DNA of 64,000 nucleotides from Candidatus Binatia bacterium (GCA_022826945.1 JAJDTY010000047.1:1-64000); one strand, 5' to 3'. Positions 52,592 to 61,449 are shown, counted from the stretch's first letter. Notes: a model not told the origin generated them from the letters alone. Numbers and translations: made by a program.

Positions 52592-53650
52592 TTACGTCTC
52601 TATGGGTACGGTCACCAGATCGCTCCGCCCGGCGCCGCCACCCCAGCCGCACATATGTACGGAAAAGCGTCCGGCCGTCCCACCGGCCACGACAATAATA
52701 ATGCCGTCCGGGGAGGACACTTTCGGGATCAGGCTGAAATCGTCTGCGGCGTTCAGCCAGCCGGGCAGGTTGTCCCGCTTCACGCCTTCACTGCCGTCCG
52801 GTCCGGGAAGGAGTTCGTGCAGCGGTCGACGGACGTTCTCGTACAGATAGCGCTTGACGTCCTGTTTGCTCATACCGTCGGCGGCAATGCTGTTGGCGTG
52901 CTCCGGGCCGAGCACGACGATATAGTTGCCGGCCAGATAGGTCTTATCGCTCCAGCCCACAGCCATACTGGCCCCGAGGGTGTCGAGAATACCACGCGCC
53001 GTACGGCTGCCGTGATTACTCACACACTGCGGAGCGTCGCAGCAATAGACGCTGATGGTGCTCTGCGCCGGCTCGTAGCCGTGCTCGACGTGGAGCGGTT
53101 CCCACGGGTTCTGTTCTTCGTACTCGCCAATGCAATAGGTGTATTTGCCGGGATGGCCCATGGTTGACTTATCGATCTCGCCCGGATGCGCCCCGCCGAT
53201 ATTGATCATGATCAGGCGCAGCGCCCGGCCTATGGTCGCATTGGCCCGCCAGCCCGAACCAAACACGCCGGCCGCGCAGTTAATATCGAGCTGCTGGCGG
53301 ACCGGGCCGTTGATCATAAACAGCGGCGTGGCCGTGTGGGTGGTGCCCTGCACGCCGTGTAGATTGGCCCGTTCGTCGCACATCGCCCGAACACCAGCAA
53401 TCACGACCGGCAGGAATGCCGGCTTGCAGCCGGCCATAACCGCATTCACGGCGATCTTCTCGACCGAGGCTTCCCCAAAATTGGGCGGCACGAGCGCAAC
53501 CACTTCGTCTGCGGCCTGTGAGGTGGCAGCCAGCATGAGCTGCATCCGTTCTTCCGTTGGGGGGACAACGGGCAACCCGTCGGTGACGCCCTGCTCGAAG
53601 TAGTATTCGATGGCGTCGAGTTCCGCGTTCAGGGGCGCGTCGTGCGACAT
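52592..53650 (-). CDS. Conserved protein next to the UGSC selenoprotein
   Basis: 352 aa, no family name I can assign with confidence. 'GLPVVPPTEERM', 'VNAVMAGCKPAFLPVVIAGVRAM', 'NGPVRQQLDINCAAGVFGSGWRANATIGRALRLIMINIGGAHPGEIDKSTMGHPGKYTYCIGEYEE', 'GIIIVVAGGTAGRFSVHMCGWGGG'. Eight or more cysteines, including YCC and QC in 'VYCCDAPQCVS', suggest metal or thiol chemistry. Proteins of this type often sit beside UGSC genes; a shared pathway is inferred. No signal peptide. Ends 22 bases before the selenoprotein start. Confidence 0.7.
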   Translation of the reverse strand: MSHDAPLNAELDAIEYYFEQGVTDGLPVVPPTEERMQLMLAATSQAADEVVALVPPNFGEASVEKIAVNAVMAGCKPAFLPVVIAGVRAMCDERANLHGVQGTTHTATPLFMINGPVRQQLDINCAAGVFGSGWRANATIGRALRLIMINIGGAHPGEIDKSTMGHPGKYTYCIGEYEEQNPWEPLHVEHGYEPAQSTISVYCCDAPQCVSNHGSRTARGILDTLGASMAVGWSDKTYLAGNYIVVLGPEHANSIAADGMSKQDVKRYLYENVRRPLHELLPGPDGSEGVKRDNLPGWLNAADDFSLIPKVSSPDGIIIVVAGGTAGRFSVHMCGWGGGAGRSDLVTVPIET

Positions 53651-53751
53651 GGTGCTCTTTTATTTCTCTTGGGCTTTCCGTCCGAATCAGCTATACCCCA
53701 ACCAAACGGCTGATTCAAACAGCGCACGCTCAGCAGACAAGGAGACGGAGC

Positions 53752-54810
53752 ATGGCCAGCGTATCTAACGACTATTACTCGCACGAGAACCACGGCCCGT
53801 TTGAGCTATTCGATCTTGGCAATTTTCCATTAGAGGAAGGCGGGAGCCTGCACGACGGTAAGCTCGCTTATACCACCCAGGGAACGCTGAGCGCCCAAAA
53901 GGACAATGCCATTCTCATGCCGACCTGGTACTCGGGGACCAGCAGGATCATGGCTGACGTCCATGTGGGCAAAGGCCGGGCCATCGACCCGGACAAGTAT
54001 TTTGTCATTATCGCCAACCAACTCGGCAACGGTCTGTCAAGTTCGCCGTCCAATACGCCCGCCCCGTTCAATATGGCGCGTTTCCCGCGCATCCGGATCG
54101 GCGACGATGTCTGTGCCCAGCATAAGCTGGTGACCGAACAGTTTGGTATTGAACGCCTGGAGCTGGTGTGTGGCGGCTCCATGGGCGCGCAGCAGACCTA
54201 TGAGTGGGCTGTGCGCTATCCCGACATGGTCAAGCGCGCGGCTCCGCTGGCCGGCACGGCCAAGAATACGCCGCACGATTTTCTGTACGTCGAGACCTTA
54301 AACGAGTCCATCACCTCGGACCCGGCCTGGAATAACGGCTGGTATACCGACCCGCACGCGGTCCAGGTCGGACTGCGCCGTCAGGCCCGCCTGTGGTCGG
54401 TGATGGGCTTCTGTACCGAGCTGTTCAAGCAGGAAGCCTGGCGGGAGCTGGGTTTCTCTTCCACCGAAGACTTTGTGGTCGGTTTTGTTGAAAACTATTT
54501 TCTGCCCATGGACCCGAACAATCTGTTGTGCATGGCCTGGAAATGGCAGCGGGGAGATGTCAGTCGGCATACCGGTGGGGATCTTAAGCAGGCGCTTGAG
54601 CGGATTCAGGCAAAAGTGTTTGTCATGCCGATTGACGAAGATATGTTTTTCCCGCCGCGCGACTGTGAAGCCGAACAGCAGCTCATTCCGAACAGCGAAT
54701 TCCGGGTACTTCACAGCGTATACGGCCACCTTGGACTGTTTGGCATTGAGCCGGACTATCTGAAACAAATTGACCAGCACCTGAGCGAGCTGCTGGCGAC
54801 ACCGGTCTAG
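53752..54810 (+). CDS. MetX-like alpha/beta hydrolase/acyltransferase
   Basis: 352 aa, homoserine O-acetyltransferase-like fold. Opening 'GGSLHDGKLAYTTQGTLSAQKDNAILMPTWYSGTS', nucleophile Ser in 'VCGGSMGAQQTYEWAVRYPDMVKRAAPLAGTAKN', acid in 'PIDEDMFFPPRDCEAE', His in 'SVYGHLGLFG'. It lacks several acetyl-CoA-site features of true MetX, so a general hydrolase is as likely as an acyltransferase. Divergent from the 52592 gene and convergent with 54815 (four bases between stops). Confidence 0.85.
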   Translation: MASVSNDYYSHENHGPFELFDLGNFPLEEGGSLHDGKLAYTTQGTLSAQKDNAILMPTWYSGTSRIMADVHVGKGRAIDPDKYFVIIANQLGNGLSSSPSNTPAPFNMARFPRIRIGDDVCAQHKLVTEQFGIERLELVCGGSMGAQQTYEWAVRYPDMVKRAAPLAGTAKNTPHDFLYVETLNESITSDPAWNNGWYTDPHAVQVGLRRQARLWSVMGFCTELFKQEAWRELGFSSTEDFVVGFVENYFLPMDPNNLLCMAWKWQRGDVSRHTGGDLKQALERIQAKVFVMPIDEDMFFPPRDCEAEQQLIPNSEFRVLHSVYGHLGLFGIEPDYLKQIDQHLSELLATPV

Positions 54811-54814
54811 GGCC

Positions 54815-56287
54815 TTACTCCCCCAAACCCAGAAATGCCTTGACCCGGTTCGTACACCGTGCGGTGTCGAAGTCCCGATGCAGGCTGGCCGTAATCATGC
54901 TGGGATCGCCGGCGTAGAACATTTCGTACAGCTCGTGCCGTGAGCCAAAATCGGAGCCAACCAGGTCCCAGGCCAGCTTAAAGAGCCGGACTTTGTCCTG
55001 GGCCGGGATGCGGGCGCCGCGATAATATTTTTCCAGGTCCGGGCCGGTCGGTCCGTCAAAGGCAGAAAATGTCGTCGGAATCTGCATCAGCCCGCCTGCG
55101 CCGATCCGACGTATCATGGCCATTAAGCGCGGGTAGATGCGCGGCCCCCAGACCCGTCCGACCTGGAGGGGCTCCAGAGCCGGGTAGATCGCTCCGTTGG
55201 ACGGATCAATTTCGGCCTCGTGTTCCGCCGCCAGCAGGATGGATTTGATGATTTCCACATAGCTGGCGGCCTCGCCCAAAGTTTCCTGGACAACAGGTTT
55301 GTCTTGGACCCCGATGGCTTCAGCCATGAGGCTGAGCGTGCCGTAGACAAACTCGAGCTTGGACAGCAGCCGCGTATTAGTCTGGTGGGCCGTCCATTCT
55401 CGAATGCGGGTGCCGGTATACATCTGACCGACCAGATTGACGTCTTTGTGCAAAAACACGCGTTCCCAGGGGACAACCACATCAGCAAAAACCGCGACCG
55501 CATCCATCTCGTCAAATCGGGCGCTCAGTGGATGATCCTCAACCGCACCGGGCCGGGTGAAGGACTCCCGACACAGAATCTTCAGCCCCGGCGAGGCAAC
55601 CGGGATGATAAAGACAAGGGCGTAGGCGGACTCTGCTTCGGTCAGGGTTGGCGGAAAGGGCCAGGCCAGAATCTCATCGGCGAACGGTGCGGCCGTGGCA
55701 ATCATTTTCGCACCTCGAATCACCAACCCCTCGGCGGTCTCGTCGACAATCCCGAGACACTGATAGGGGTCATCCTGCTCGGCTCGGTTCCTGGAGCGGT
55801 CCACCTGTGGGTCAACCAAGGTATGGGTGAGAAACAGATCGCTCTCGCGGCAGTACTCATAATAGTCCAGGACGCGTTCCCGGCACTTTGGACTCTGCTG
55901 GGCAAAATAGTCGGCCTTGGCCGCCCAGGCGGTGACCATGGCATTGAGAAAGTCCGCACTGCGGCCCATCATACCGCAGGTCGCGTCCGCCCAGACCTTG
56001 CTCATGGTCCGCCGCCGCACGAGGTCGTCCCGCGTGCGCGGGATCAGAAACGACAGACCGACCGGATCGCCGCTTGTCGGCGAGGGGTAGCACAGCGTGT
56101 CCTGATAGGCCGGGTCGTGCTGCATGTCGTATAAACGCGCAAGGCTCTCGACCGCAGCTGTGATCTCGAAATCCGCTGCACTGAAGCCGAGGGAAAGTCC
56201 GCCGCACCCTGAAAAAAGATCGAGCACTCGCGGCTGTGCGCCGGCTCGAAGCCTCGCCAACTTTTCCTGGATGATGTGGCCCGTCAC
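54815..56287 (-). CDS. Chimeric ORF: Dcm N-terminus fused to 4-hydroxyphenylacetate 3-hydroxylase (HpaB-like)
   Basis: 490 aa. Residues 1-48 read 'RVLDLFSGCGGLSLGFSAADFEITAAVES', the SAM-binding motif I start of a DNA cytosine-5 methyltransferase. From residue 49 ('LARLYDMQHDPAYQD', 'PVGLSFLIPRTRDDLVRRRTMSKVWADATCGMMGRSADFLN', 'THTLVDPQVDRSR', 'GLVIRGAKMIATAAPFADEILAWP') it is a near-complete FADH2-dependent HpaB hydroxylase missing its own first 45-50 residues. The frame is kept across the joint near base 56143. It overlaps the 56284 gene by ATGA. The hydroxylase may still fold; the methyltransferase is destroyed. Confidence 0.85.
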   Translation of the reverse strand: MTGHIIQEKLARLRAGAQPRVLDLFSGCGGLSLGFSAADFEITAAVESLARLYDMQHDPAYQDTLCYPSPTSGDPVGLSFLIPRTRDDLVRRRTMSKVWADATCGMMGRSADFLNAMVTAWAAKADYFAQQSPKCRERVLDYYEYCRESDLFLTHTLVDPQVDRSRNRAEQDDPYQCLGIVDETAEGLVIRGAKMIATAAPFADEILAWPFPPTLTEAESAYALVFIIPVASPGLKILCRESFTRPGAVEDHPLSARFDEMDAVAVFADVVVPWERVFLHKDVNLVGQMYTGTRIREWTAHQTNTRLLSKLEFVYGTLSLMAEAIGVQDKPVVQETLGEAASYVEIIKSILLAAEHEAEIDPSNGAIYPALEPLQVGRVWGPRIYPRLMAMIRRIGAGGLMQIPTTFSAFDGPTGPDLEKYYRGARIPAQDKVRLFKLAWDLVGSDFGSRHELYEMFYAGDPSMITASLHRDFDTARCTNRVKAFLGLGE

Positions 56288-56478
56288 GACTCTTGGGACT
56301 CCTGTTGGTCTCTAGTAAACAGGTCCGGCTGTGGATTGAAGGTTTCCCTGTCCAGATACTCGCGGACGAGTCGGGCGATCAGCGGTGACTTTTTGTAACC
56401 CTTCTCCCGGCAATAGGTGTTGAACCGATCGGCCTCCGGCCTCGGCATCAGCACCTGCACGCGAACCAGATCAGCCAT
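56284..56478 (-). CDS. Small RHH/CopG-like or accessory protein of the methyltransferase
   Basis: 64 aa: 'LVRVQVLMPRPEADRFNTYCREKGYKKSPLIARLVREYLDRE'. A short beta strand followed by two helices with 'SPLIARLVREYLD' resembles ribbon-helix-helix DNA-binding proteins. It ends in an ATGA overlap with the methyltransferase-derived start, the usual coupling of a regulator with the modification gene. It was probably the controller or antitoxin-like partner of the lost methyltransferase. The call rests on a short sequence. Confidence 0.5.
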   Translation of the reverse strand: MADLVRVQVLMPRPEADRFNTYCREKGYKKSPLIARLVREYLDRETFNPQPDLFTRDQQESQES

Positions 56479-57095
56479 CTGCGTCAGCCTCCATGCTTGG
56501 CACCGTAAGCGATTGCTGCGCAGTTATCAACATATCTGTGTATTTTTGTGCATCAACCGGCCTGCGATTTTCTCCAGGTCCTTGAGCGCCTCGGGGTGAT
56601 CCGACGGACGTGCGTGCCAGACCTTCTTTGGATAGGCGCTGGAGAGCTACTAGCAGAACGTTGCGAGATTTCGTGACCCGCATCGCTCTCGGCGGTGCCT
56701 CCCACAGGCCCGATGGGGCGGGTGGATGATCGTCCTGGAGGCTGCGGTGGCTATAGGCGGGTCGGAGTCCTGCTCGAACGCAAAGGCGTGCTCATGAACC
56801 AATAGAAACTGTACCGCCGCAACACAGGAGAGAACTGTCTGAGGAGTAACGTGAGCGAGCGCGGACCACCCGGCCCAACGAGGGTCGGTCACTGAACCGC
56901 CTCGCCGACAAACGGAGTGGCAGGTCGGCGTCGAATAAAAAACGGTACCTGGAGAATAAAATAGGGCCTGCTAAACTGCTGTGGGCGGTATTACGATGTA
57001 GCTTGCGATATCGTGGATCATCTTGAGCAGTGAACGAATAGGATTGTTCGTCTACCTGACAAAACTGTCGAAATGGACGAAGTAAGGGAAAGCAA
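56479..57095. other. Gap between divergent restriction-modification genes, with gene debris
   Basis: About 600 bases. On the minus strand 56646-56527 reads 39 codons, '...YPKKVWHARPSDHPEALKDLEKIAGRLMHKNTQIC', ending in TGA. The two codons just upstream are stops and there is no start, so it may be a remnant C-terminus. No other convincing gene is seen. Promoters for both directions should lie here. Confidence 0.35.
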
Positions 57096-58280
57096 TTGGC
57101 TAGCGAATTTACGGACGGTAGTGATGGACTTCGGGTTGATGCGGTCTACGAAGGTGTCAGACAACCCAATGGAAACTACGCTGACCCGCTCAATCGACTC
57201 GTAAATGTCGCCAATCAAGGTGGCTTCAGGTACCGCGGGACAAAAGATAATCCTGCATTAATCGTCCTCACATCAAATTTTGCAGAACCCGATTGGCCGG
57301 ATGAATTGGATTCAGCAACTGGTCGCTTCGTGTATTATGGGGACAATCGCGAACCCGGCCAAGAGCTACACGAGACAAGACGATTCGGTAATCACCTGTT
57401 ACGTACGGTATTCGATCATCTACATCTTGGTCGCCGACATCTGTGTCCGCCCATTTTGGTATTTGCGGCGCTGCGTACCAAGCGTGCTTTTGTATTTCGT
57501 GGTTTGGCGGTTCCTGGTTTTCCTGGTGTACCACCAACTCAAGATTTAGTCGCCATATGGAAATCCGTTAATGGGCAGCGCTTCCAGAATTATCGCGCCA
57601 CATTTACAATCCTGGATGAAGTAACGATAGCGAAGCACTGGACCGACGAGGCCAAGAAGGAACTGCCAGATGTTGCACATGCACCCCTCTCTTGGAAACA
57701 ATGGGTTGAAACAGGAGAGTACAAGCCTCTACAAGCACCTGCGACCAGAGCCGTTCGCACAAGAGAGGAGCAGTTACCTCAAGATCAAATTGATAGGAGG
57801 ATCGTCGAGTGTATTCGTAGTCGATTCGAGAGCAGACCAACGGACTTCGAAGCTTGTGCAGGTGAGCTTGCTAAGCTGTTGCTGCGCGACGTGATAGACC
57901 TTGACTTAACTAGACCGTGGCGCGATGGTGGACGAGACGCAGTAGGCAAGGTTCGACTAGGCCGTGATAGGGCATCGATCGCGGTCAATTTCGCGCTTGA
58001 AGCTAAATGCTACAGCAAGAGAGGCGTGGGTGTCGCTGATGTATCTCGCCTTATTTCCCGGATACGCCATCGTGAATTCGGAATTCTAGTGACAACTTCC
58101 CACGTGGGTACACAAGCATACAAGGAGATCGTGGAAGATGGTCACCCTGTGGTAATTGTCTGTGCACGCGACATTGTAACTTTGCTTAAAGAAGAGGGGT
58201 ACGCCACGCCTGAGGAAGTGGTGAGATGGCTTGATAGTCTAGATCCACAAAAAAACACTTATAGTAAAGCTCACCACTAG
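57096..58280 (+). CDS. AspBHI/MspJI-like restriction endonuclease
   Basis: 394 aa, TTG start at 57096 (AAGGGA upstream; no in-frame ATG fits). The N-terminal part 'GLRVDAVYEGVRQPNGNYADPLNRLVNVANQGGFRYRG', 'DWPDELDSATGRFVYYGDNREPGQELHETRRFGNHLLR' and 'RFQNYRATFTILD' matches the AspBHI N-terminal DNA-recognition domain. The C-terminus is a PD-(D/E)xK nuclease: Asp277 ('WRDGGRDAVG') and Glu302-x-Lys304 ('FALEAKCYS'), then 'VGVADVSRLISRIRHREFGILVTTSHVGTQAYKEI' (Mrr-like). Relatives cut 5-methylcytosine-containing DNA. The gene is visibly more AT-rich than its surroundings, which suggests transfer. Confidence 0.85.
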   Translation: MASEFTDGSDGLRVDAVYEGVRQPNGNYADPLNRLVNVANQGGFRYRGTKDNPALIVLTSNFAEPDWPDELDSATGRFVYYGDNREPGQELHETRRFGNHLLRTVFDHLHLGRRHLCPPILVFAALRTKRAFVFRGLAVPGFPGVPPTQDLVAIWKSVNGQRFQNYRATFTILDEVTIAKHWTDEAKKELPDVAHAPLSWKQWVETGEYKPLQAPATRAVRTREEQLPQDQIDRRIVECIRSRFESRPTDFEACAGELAKLLLRDVIDLDLTRPWRDGGRDAVGKVRLGRDRASIAVNFALEAKCYSKRGVGVADVSRLISRIRHREFGILVTTSHVGTQAYKEIVEDGHPVVIVCARDIVTLLKEEGYATPEEVVRWLDSLDPQKNTYSKAHH

Positions 58281-58304
58281 AGCAAATTACGATGCTGTGT
58301 AGCC

Positions 58305-58395
58305 GCCCGTCATTCTTGCGAAAACAGGCATCCAGGCCCCCGGCTCTCTGGCTGCTGGATGCCGGATCAAGTCTGGCATGACGAGAGCGGACCGG
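58305..58395. repeat. REP-like palindromic intergenic element
   Basis: CCCGTCATTCTTGCG and its partner GGCATGACGAG flank the inner pair GGCATCCAGG and CTGGATGCCGG. The pattern GTCATTC.TGCG...CTGGATGCCGGATCAAG.C.GGCATGACG is a common dispersed repeat in proteobacterial-type genomes. It lies between the endonuclease and the PqqC-like gene. Confidence 0.65.
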
Positions 58396-58571
58396 CACGG
58401 CTACAACTTATCGTAAACTGCTCTAGCCGCCATCGGGTCCCTCGGTGTGTACAGAGAGGGTAGTCGACTGACGGTTGCTGGATCGAGGGCTCCCGGTGCC
58501 GGACCTGTTCTCGAATCGGGGTTATGCCGCTGGAGAAGTGGTGTCCTGGGTGGTGTCGCAGTGGCGAGAGG

Positions 58572-59282
58572 TCAGGCCGCCCGGCGCTGTTCGCCGTAGG
58601 CTAACTCCAGGCCATCAAAAAAGCGCCATAGCAGTTCGAGGGTATGATCGACCGCGTCCCGAACACGTTGCTGTTCCTCATCGGTTTGGGCCAGCTTGGA
58701 AACGAGCTCGACCGCTCCTCCGCCGTGATCCTTATCCGCTTCCTCATGCACCCACCAAAAGGCGGTCTCCTCGTGGGTCAGACCGTAGTCTTTTTCCAGG
58801 ATACGGGAGAACTCATCGCCGGCACCTGGAACTTGGGCTTCGCCGGCAACGCTGACGGCGGCCAGTCCCTCAACAAAGGGACGATGGGCCACCACCCAAA
58901 TCCACCACGTGCGGAGCGCAACCGTCTCAGGTAAGGGGCGAATATGTTGCATGGTCTCCCGACTGCTGCCGAGCGCCGCTCCGAGACGAATATACAGTTC
59001 CGGGTGGGGCGCGCTTTTGGAAATTTGGCCGGTTTCTTCTTCCAGTAGATTTTCGAGAATATGCGCTCGTACGGCGGCGTCTTCGCAGTTGACATACAGG
59101 GGGCCGATCAGGTCGTGCACTCGACCAGTCAGGTAGAACTGCTGTTCGATCCAGTGCCGGACCTGCTCTTTGCTCAGCGCCGAGCGCCGAAATTTCAACA
59201 CCCAGGGATGATCCCAAAAGGCACGACGATGGGCGACCATTTCCTGGAGTTGGGTGGCAAACTGTTCGCGTGCGACTGGCAT
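58572..59282 (-). CDS. PqqC/TenA-fold (heme-oxygenase-like) oxidase
   Basis: 236 aa from ATG at 59282 (AAAGGAGGG). All-helical fold: 'HPWVLKFRRSALSKEQVRHWIEQQFYLTGRVHDLIGPLYVN', acidic 'NLLEEETGQISKSAPHPELYIRLG' (Glu81-83, His93), 'HEEADKDHGGGA' (His179, Asp183, His186). The spacing of Glu, His, Asp and His is that of the diiron members (HDO) of this fold, rather than of cofactorless PqqC. It may oxidise a small amine or amino acid derivative. No pqq genes are near. Confidence 0.82.
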   Translation of the reverse strand: MPVAREQFATQLQEMVAHRRAFWDHPWVLKFRRSALSKEQVRHWIEQQFYLTGRVHDLIGPLYVNCEDAAVRAHILENLLEEETGQISKSAPHPELYIRLGAALGSSRETMQHIRPLPETVALRTWWIWVVAHRPFVEGLAAVSVAGEAQVPGAGDEFSRILEKDYGLTHEETAFWWVHEEADKDHGGGAVELVSKLAQTDEEQQRVRDAVDHTLELLWRFFDGLELAYGEQRRAA

Positions 59283-59347
59283 CGTTTCCCTCCTTTTTTG
59301 TTTCTTCTTCCGATGAGGCCCAAAACTCTGTCCATCTATAGAGCAGC

Positions 59348-59839
59348 TCAACCAGGTAAGACAAGCTGCGCTATTGCTTTCCCGCTTACCCGATCCACTC
59401 GATCATGATTCGGAAGAGCGGCTCGCAGCCTGCGTAGAAAGCTATCCAGCCTGGGTTGACGCGAAAAGAAATACAGATGGGCCAGACACGTGCAGTCGGA
59501 TGCGCCAAAGCCGGGAAGGGGAATCGATGCGCCCGGCATGCGCGCAAAAATATCAGCCCAGGCATGCTCCCGGCGAACGGAATCGGAGGAATACCAGATG
59601 TCTCGAAGCGTGGCTGCCCGGCGGAGATAATCAATATGCCAATGCGGACGGGTCGCCAGCCGAGAATGATGACCGACCCGCGCCCGTACGCCTCCCGGTC
59701 CCAGGGCACTGCCAACGTAGACGTAGCAGCCCGGCTCAACGGTGAGCTGGCCCAGCCGCCCAACCTGGACGGTCCGCTGGTGGTCCGCCTGCAAGAGAAG
59801 GGCATAGGTGCCGGGGTGCGCATTCATTTCCAGAGCCAT
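59348..59839 (-). CDS. DUF123 GIY-YIG nuclease-like protein
   Basis: 163 aa. 'GTYALLLQADHQRTVQVGRLGQLTVEPGCYVYVGSALGPGGVRARVGHH' has the DUF123 form of the GIY-YIG core, and 'RPHWHIDYLRRAATLRDIWYS' plus 'GFGASDCTCLAHLYFF' are family-specific. DUF123 domains occur alone or fused to endonuclease III. A structure-specific DNA nuclease role is inferred. ATG 59839 has a weak RBS. Confidence 0.85.
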   Translation of the reverse strand: MALEMNAHPGTYALLLQADHQRTVQVGRLGQLTVEPGCYVYVGSALGPGGVRARVGHHSRLATRPHWHIDYLRRAATLRDIWYSSDSVRREHAWADIFARMPGASIPLPGFGASDCTCLAHLYFFSRQPRLDSFLRRLRAALPNHDRVDRVSGKAIAQLVLPG

Positions 59840-59875
59840 CTTTATTAGTCCTCACAGGTCTCTATACTACAAGGG

Positions 59876-61417
59876 ATGCGCGGGGACATGTCTCATAACA
59901 GATCAGAGCCGGGCATGAGTGCGCGGGCTCGCTATACCTTGCCAGAGAGCACGACTCAGGGCCAGTTTCTGCGTCAATTGCAGGCGCGTTTTCCCGTTGA
60001 GCTCGCCTCCTTAGGAACCCAGACGCGGCACTATTTCGACACTTTTGACTGGCGTTTGTTTCGGCGTGGACTGGCATTGTGTCAGACGCACGATACGGCT
60101 GCGCTCTGGTCGCTGGACCACCGTCCGGTGAGCGAACGCACTCCCTGCTTGGCGCTTCTGCCCTACGTTGGCGAGTGGGTGGAGAGTCCCCTCAAAGCCC
60201 AACTCCTGTCGTTCGTCTCAATCCGTGCGCTGATGGAGCGGGCGGTCGTGCACGCCGCGTATTTTGCGCTGGCAGAGCAGGCGGCCTCCCATCGCCCGGT
60301 GGCGCATATTGTCTTTGAAGAGAGCGCAGCCAAAGACTACGGACGGATCGTCCCGCTTCCGACCCAGATCGAGGTTGCCGCCTATGCCGGGTCGGCCGTG
60401 GCCGGTGAACTGCGGGCGTGGCTGGACTCCTTGGGTCTGACAGCGGTTTCTTCAAGCGGTCCTGCGGCAATCCTTCATACAGTCCAGCAGGCTCGGGCGT
60501 ATTCAGCGAAACTCGCGTTCACATTCGAGCCCGACATGCGGGCTGAGCATGCGGTGCGCGCGATTCTGGCCTTTCTGCTCGACATCGTCAGACAGAACCG
60601 GCCGGGTATCCTCCACGATATTGATACCGAGTTTTTGCACGACTTCCGCGTCGCCGTTCGGCGCGCCCGATCCTTGCTCGGCCAACTGCCCAAGGTGCTT
60701 CCGGTTCGCTTAAGCCAACACCTACGCAAAGACCTGTCTTTTCTGGGTAGCCTGACCAACCACCTGCGTGACTTGGACGTGTTGCTGCTCCAGCAAGCGG
60801 ACTATCTGGCCGCCGTGCCGCCAGACCTGCGTCCGGATATGGACCCGCTTTTTCGCGCCGTTCAGCAGGACCGCTACGCCACCCAGCACCGACTGGTGGA
60901 GGCGCTGAACTCCCCGCAGTCTGAGGCCATTCTTCAGCGCTGGGAAAGCGCGACAACGGAGACGAAAGCCAGGGGACCGCAGGCAGAACGCAAGCTGGCC
61001 AAGCTGGTCCGAAAAGCCATCCGCGGGCAGTGTCAGCGGATGCTCGCCGCCACACCGCCTGACACTCTCAGGGACAGCACTCCCGAGCAACTGCATAGAC
61101 TGCGCATTGCCTGCAAGAAGCTCCGTTATATGTTCGAGTTTTTTACCAGTGCGTTTCCCCAGGAGATGACGGCGGAGCCGGTCCGACGGCTGCGCGTTCT
61201 CCAGGATGTACTCGGTCAGCTCAACGACCTCGATGTCCAGCGGCAGATGCTGCGAGAACTCGTCCGCGCAGTACCGGGATCGCCCGGCCAGCGGCATCGC
61301 ACTGATACCGCAGTCCATCTCCTGATGCAGACCTTTGAAGCGCAGCAGGAGCAACTGCGCGCGCAAGTCCATACGACCTTTACGGACTTTATCGCCGAGG
61401 TCGCTCCGTGGTCATAA
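59876..61417 (+). CDS. CYTH-like/CHAD fusion protein
   Basis: 513 aa. The N-terminal 200 residues contain a degenerate CYTH tunnel domain ('RHYFDTFDWRLFRRGLALCQ'). The C-terminal 280 residues are a CHAD helical domain with 'LHDFRVAVRRARSLLGQLPKVL', 'LGSLTNHLRDLDVLL', 'LHRLRIACKKLRYMFEFF' and 'LQDVLGQLNDLDVQRQML', whose conserved His/Arg/Lys bind polyphosphate. CYTH-CHAD proteins localise to polyphosphate granules. Start uncertain (ATG 59876 or 59888). Convergent with a separate CYTH protein. Confidence 0.88.
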   Translation: MRGDMSHNRSEPGMSARARYTLPESTTQGQFLRQLQARFPVELASLGTQTRHYFDTFDWRLFRRGLALCQTHDTAALWSLDHRPVSERTPCLALLPYVGEWVESPLKAQLLSFVSIRALMERAVVHAAYFALAEQAASHRPVAHIVFEESAAKDYGRIVPLPTQIEVAAYAGSAVAGELRAWLDSLGLTAVSSSGPAAILHTVQQARAYSAKLAFTFEPDMRAEHAVRAILAFLLDIVRQNRPGILHDIDTEFLHDFRVAVRRARSLLGQLPKVLPVRLSQHLRKDLSFLGSLTNHLRDLDVLLLQQADYLAAVPPDLRPDMDPLFRAVQQDRYATQHRLVEALNSPQSEAILQRWESATTETKARGPQAERKLAKLVRKAIRGQCQRMLAATPPDTLRDSTPEQLHRLRIACKKLRYMFEFFTSAFPQEMTAEPVRRLRVLQDVLGQLNDLDVQRQMLRELVRAVPGSPGQRHRTDTAVHLLMQTFEAQQEQLRAQVHTTFTDFIAEVAPWS

Positions 61418-61449
61418 AACGAAACGGTAAGGAGGACGGTTCACGGACC

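Noticed and set aside
54815-56287. Active DNA methyltransferase
   Set aside because: Only motif I is present; the catalytic PCQ and ENV motifs and target domain are missing.
56471-56683. 70-codon minus-strand ORF upstream of the 56284 gene
   Set aside because: No RBS or motif; another frame here (39 codons) looks more protein-like but lacks a start, so I describe it only as debris.
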